A DNA stretch of 64,000 nucleotides, from NCBI GenBank assembly GCA_038030265.1, contig CM075938.1, forward strand, positions 20,499,009-20,563,008. The letters are read 5' to 3'. This document shows positions 60,660-64,000 of the stretch, piece by piece. This DNA is from Corythucha ciliata. Its lineage: Eukaryota > Arthropoda > Insecta > Hemiptera > Tingidae. A model generated the notes under the pieces. The model saw only the letters and a list, made by a program, of their open reading frames with translations. It had not been told where the DNA came from and did not search any database. The position numbers were made by a program, and so were the translations under genes. Within the stretch, counting starts at the first letter, position 1. Every line of letters starts with the position of its first letter.

Positions 60660-62684
60660 GTGCGTGAAAAACTAGTTATTTTCGTCCCCTCACCATTCTT
60701 AAGTAACAGTACATATTGCGATGGACAAACTTTGCCTGCACTTGACTTGAAAGGAAAAGAGTACTTGGGGGTGGGCCCGGCCGCACCCTGCAACCAAGCC
60801 GAACTGGTCTCATTAGAGTCATGCCTTAAATCTTGGAGTTGGACTCGAAATACTATTGGCGGGGATCCACAAGCCCCCCCCCCCCACGGAGTTACGAACT
60901 TTTTCCCAAGTGACTTGCCGTGTGACGCTGAAGTACGCCAGTCAGTGCTTGCTCCCCTTGACACATCCTTACACCCACAATGGACGAATGAACAAGTAGC
61001 TACTGCAATGCAAGGATCAGCCACGTCCAAGGGCCCAGGCCCTTCTGGCATTCACGGGGAGCACGTCCGTAACGCTACCCTCAGCAGACATTATATTGAT
61101 ATGCTAACGAACATATTTGACCGGTGTTTGCATCTAGGATACTTCCATGTCGCGTGGAAGAGCTGCCGATTACGCCTCCTTCTAAAGGGTCCCCATCGGG
61201 ACAGGTCACCGCCACAAGGTACCGTCCTACAAGCATAATGTCAACTGAGGTTAAAGTTTTCGAGAAGCTTATCCTAACTGCATTGCAGCCATTCCTCGAA
61301 GCTAGGGCGCACCCATCACAGTATGATGGCATGCCTGGGTGCTCGACAGCACATGCCCTAAACCGGCTCAGGGAGGAACTAGCGGCGCCTTCGCGAGATA
61401 CTACTGTGGTTCTCTTCTTGGACATCTTCAGGAGCATTTAACGAGTTATGGCAGCCGGCTATCCTAACTGCCCTGCGCGAAACGAGAATCCCATCCACCT
61501 TGTATCACCTTATTTGTAGTTACTTCACTGGCAGAACTGCATACTGCAATGGCGTACCCTACCCTATCACCGCAAAATGTCTCCTAGGAGCGGTCTTTTA
61601 CTTTCAGTGAACAACTACGATGCCTGACGAATCTTAATTTCCAAACAATCGCGTATGTTGATGACTTGGCCATCATCATTAGAGCCACCGATAATGATCA
61701 CCTCTGTGACCGTGTCTTTGAAGCCTTGAAGTGCGTAGAACAATGGTGTGCTTCAACGCGCCTGCGTCTCGCAATCTCCAAAACACAAACATTCGTCGCT
61801 CGGGGCCGAATACGCACCAACCACATATTACTTCGAGTCGGGAGAACTCTCCCCCTGACCAAAAAGCCAGTTTACCTTGGCGTAAAGACCGCCGTTTCAC
61901 ACGGTTGCCACGTCTCCAACTGTTAAGCCGGCTTCACATGTGATCTGAAAAAAGCTCGGCTTTGAGCTGTATCCCATGAAATATAATTAATTCAAACGCG
62001 GGTTGCTCTTTGATTGGCTACTGCTCAAAGCTTAAGCTGTCACAGCTCGCATGTAAAGGCGGCTTTACGGGAGCGAGTTCTACCGCTTAGTCGTTTCCTT
62101 CGTGGACTTTCCGGCCCAGGATGGGGGGGGGGCATCTCTATTTTCAAGACTCGTATGTTACCAGCAGGTACTGGTTCCACGCATCCTTTATGGGTGTATT
62201 GCATGGTGGCCCCGTGCTAGTCAGCGTGCAAGAAACAAGATTCTCACGATTCAGCGTCTGATACTACTGCAGGTGCTTAAAGCATACGCTACCACAGCGC
62301 ACTCAACATGCCATGTTCCGGCTGGCGTCCCCCCAGTAGAACTTGTTCTCGATGAGAGCCTTGCAATCCAAATTAAACGCCTGAATTTGGATCTTCCACG
62401 GCCAGACCGGATTATGGCAGTTCCTGATGAGAAGGATTTTACCTCGTACCGTCGGGCGTGCCTTGATTGCACAGTGGCAACAACGATGGGACCGATGCGT
62501 ATGCCTCACCTACGCCTACTATCCTACCCTGCGATCCAGCTCCTCACTGGACACGGTAGCTTTAACGGCAATCTCCACTTCTATCGGAGAAGAGACTCGC
62601 CGGATTGCCCATGTGGCCACTGAGAGGAGACCGCAGCCCATGTCCTCTGGAATCAACCTCGATTACCACACCATTTAATTACGT
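60660..62684 (+). pseudogene. RT and C-terminal region of the R1-like element, copy 2
   Basis: Carries the same fragments, YVDD (61654-61665), motif-A frameshift (about 61427) and interrupted thumb as copy 1. The shared damage shows that decay came before the duplication. Confidence 0.9.
61922..62068. mobile_element. Nested MITE (147 bp) in retrotransposon copy 2
   Basis: Identical in position and sequence to the one at 59508-59654, so it was present before the tandem duplication. Confidence 0.75.
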
Positions 62685-63038
62685 CTCGAGCAGCTGTTCA
62701 GTGGTTGAACGGATTTGCTAGGGGATGCTACCATCGAAGAGGTCTCGGGGCAACCATGGCCCACACTAATATCCCGCTTGCATCAACTTTCTGATTCGGC
62801 CTTCTATTCCGAGTTGTATTGATGTTGCGGGTAAACCACGAGCAATCTCTGATCCCTCTGACCCCACTGATATCCTTCTGATCTCCCCAGCACATCCGTC
62901 TCAATCCCCTACACACCTGACTGCTCCAGTTCACTGTCAACTTCCCGGCTGGTCCCTCAACGTCCGACCGGGTTGATGGTGCTGGTAAATCCCCGCAGCC
63001 AAGCGGATGCACCCCGAACTTCATGGCACTTGCACCTG

Positions 63039-63175
63039 CATGGCTCCCTACCGAGACTTGTCCATTTTGGCCGGTGGGTGCGGCTGACGGGGAGTTGAAG
63101 TACGGGCTTACAGACATTGCACGTGTCGGGCCACTTCCCGATCGTACAAATAGTATGGCCAGACAATAAACTCCA
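63039..63175 (+). mobile_element. Probable continuation of the R1-like element (3' tail)
   Basis: A frame crossing the 63038 boundary, with phrases CPFWPVGAADGELKYGLTD and then IARVGPLPDRTNS, and a composition like that of the element suggest this is the rest of its 3' region, present once because the duplication ended before it. The right boundary with the copia relic is not defined. Two CxxC pairs read on the minus strand (CNVC, CRCKC) are probably coincidental. Confidence 0.45.
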
Positions 63176-63207
63176 AGGAGTTTCAGTCAGGCCCGAGAAG
63201 AAGACAC

Positions 63208-63765
63208 ATATCTGTAGTCTGTATTTCCGCGTATGTCGTTACAGGTCACCTTCTCGAGCTTTAGCTGGTAAAACACCTCTTGAATTCTGGACGGGAAAGA
63301 AAGCCTGACCTATAAAATCTTCGTGTTTTCGGTTGTGAAACTTGGGAACACATTCCTAATCAAATTATTAAAAAGTGAGATGAAAAGTCAGAAAAGTTAA
63401 TATTTGTCGACTATCCAGACAACTCCAAAGCTTATCGTTTTATTCGTCCTCTTACGCAAAAATTAATCGATAGTCGTGACGTTGACGCAGAATTCGTCCT
63501 AAATCATCGTGTCGACGACGTTAAAAATGTTGAACAAATTCCCTCCACCGTCCAAATAATGAAATCTGACTGCATCTCGGCAATTCCAAATTTTGAAAAT
63601 TGATCCTTTACCCCCCCCCGCCCCCGCCCGTCAAGCGCTAAGTGACGTCAGTAGTGAAGAAGAATTTGTTGGATTTGATGATGATGACGGGACACTTGAG
63701 CCTAAAGGTTCGAGGAAATCAGAAAGAATTCCTTATCCAAAAATGTTCCCTGACCACATCCCCTA
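63208..63765 (+). pseudogene. Ty1/copia retrotransposon relic, integrase end to RT linker
   Basis: One frame gives RSPSRALAGKTPLEFWTGKK (63240-63301), the usual 'SP..AL.GKTP.E.W.GKKP' end of the copia integrase core. After a frame change, NLRVFGCETWEHIPNQIIKK follows, then KLIFVDYPDNSKAYRFIRPL and KLIDSRDVDAEFVLNHRVDD. These are the integrase C-terminal signature (LRVFGC, F-GY-DNSKAYR, SRDV-F). After a C-rich patch and another frame change comes VSSEEEFVGFDDDDGTLEPK then GSRKSERIPYPKMFPDHIP and a stop (about 63650-63765). This is the acidic linker with the R-S-RI motif that precedes copia RT. Several stops and frameshifts make it a pseudogene. No LTR, protease or RT is visible in the window. 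Confidence 0.87.
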
Positions 63766-64000
63766 GTGTGCACACGCTCAGATGAACGATAGCTCACTTT
63801 ACCAGCGAGAGTAATAAGCCACTTTACCAGAAGTCTACTTTCCCCCGTTCGTAGGCTGGGACCCCAAATCCGACTTTGACCTATCCGTATTGCAATTCAT
63901 GGTGTCCTCATGAACCATGGAATCCTCCCGCAAACTCGTTCGTACCCCGTATTTCTCTCCTCAGGTCTAACCACTTCAACGTCTCAACTAATTGTGGTGG
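63766..64000. other. Unassigned stretch at window end
   Basis: Follows the copia linker but shows no copia RT motif in any frame I read. The phrase 'cactttaccag' occurs twice, at about 63796 and 63820. Confidence 0.5.

Larger units (their letters stand above)
60625..63038 (+). mobile_element. R1-like non-LTR retrotransposon segment, tandem copy 2
   Basis: Shifted from copy 1 by exactly 2,414 bp throughout. Comparing the two, I noticed one substitution (C at about 60485, T at the matching place near 62899) and no length change, even in the 12-C run. On the right the match ends at 63038, where copy 2 continues into catggctccctacc, which copy 1 lacks. Confidence 0.95.

Noticed and set aside
62950..63170. 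Minus-strand zinc-finger-like CxxC pairs
   Set aside because: The spacing does not fit a CCHH or CCHC finger, and the sequence reads better as the plus-strand tail of the R1-like element.

Overview
This is non-coding, repeat-dominated DNA from a eukaryote, most likely an invertebrate animal and plausibly an arthropod. The grounds are R1-like and RNase-H-bearing non-LTR retrotransposon relics, a Ty1/copia relic, a tRNA-derived SINE with an ATT tail, foldback (MITE-like) elements, very many mono- and dinucleotide runs, minisatellites, and no sign of operons or prokaryotic genes. I cannot name the species. I found no host protein-coding gene I could support in the 64 kb. The open frames outside the retrotransposons are short, often begin at non-ATG codons, lack recognisable domains and frequently read through homopolymers.

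Layout. Positions 1-165 look like the 3' tail of an R1-like retrotransposon related to the one at 7-8.2 kb. 0.2-6.1 kb is unassigned low-complexity-rich DNA. 6.1-6.7 kb is minisatellite family B. 7.03-8.24 kb is the decayed minus-strand 3' part of an R1-like element, and 8.76-9.4 kb is minisatellite family A. 9.4-16.47 kb is unassigned. 16.47-19.17 kb is a 5'-truncated minus-strand non-LTR element in which the whole RT, RNase H and C-terminal zinc-knuckle order can still be read across frameshifts. Minisatellites C and A follow immediately (19.2-19.9 kb). 19.9-27.0 kb is unassigned. 27.0-28.4 kb is an inverted B array interrupted by a tRNA-derived SINE. 31.4-35.95 kb is a large field of A and C arrays holding a conserved hairpin block and a long-armed foldback element. 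36.1-36.43 kb is a second foldback and 36.75-37.5 kb is minisatellite D. 45.7-46.2 kb is another A array. 46.65-46.96 kb is a third foldback whose loop holds a tRNA-Ala(AGC)-like sequence. 47.0-49.2 kb is a B array with an internal ~0.7-kb duplication. 52.8-53.3 kb is bounded by inverted repeats. 55.78-56.05 kb holds the second copy of the hairpin block followed by a 27-bp minisatellite (E). 58.211-63.038 kb is a 2,414-bp retrotransposon segment present twice in tandem and almost identical, each copy carrying the same nested 147-bp MITE and the same inactivating frameshifts. 63.2-63.77 kb is a Ty1/copia integrase-to-RT linker relic.

The main story is genome dynamics: dead retroelements, at least four small non-autonomous inverted-repeat elements, and minisatellite families that recur together in both orientations. 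G/C homopolymers have grown even inside formerly coding sequence. The strongest points to follow up are the tRNA-bearing foldback at 46.8 kb, the hairpin block shared by two minisatellite loci (33.9 and 55.8 kb), the repeated A/C array pairing, and the 2,414-bp tandem duplication, which may be real or an assembly artefact. No new protein-based system was found.
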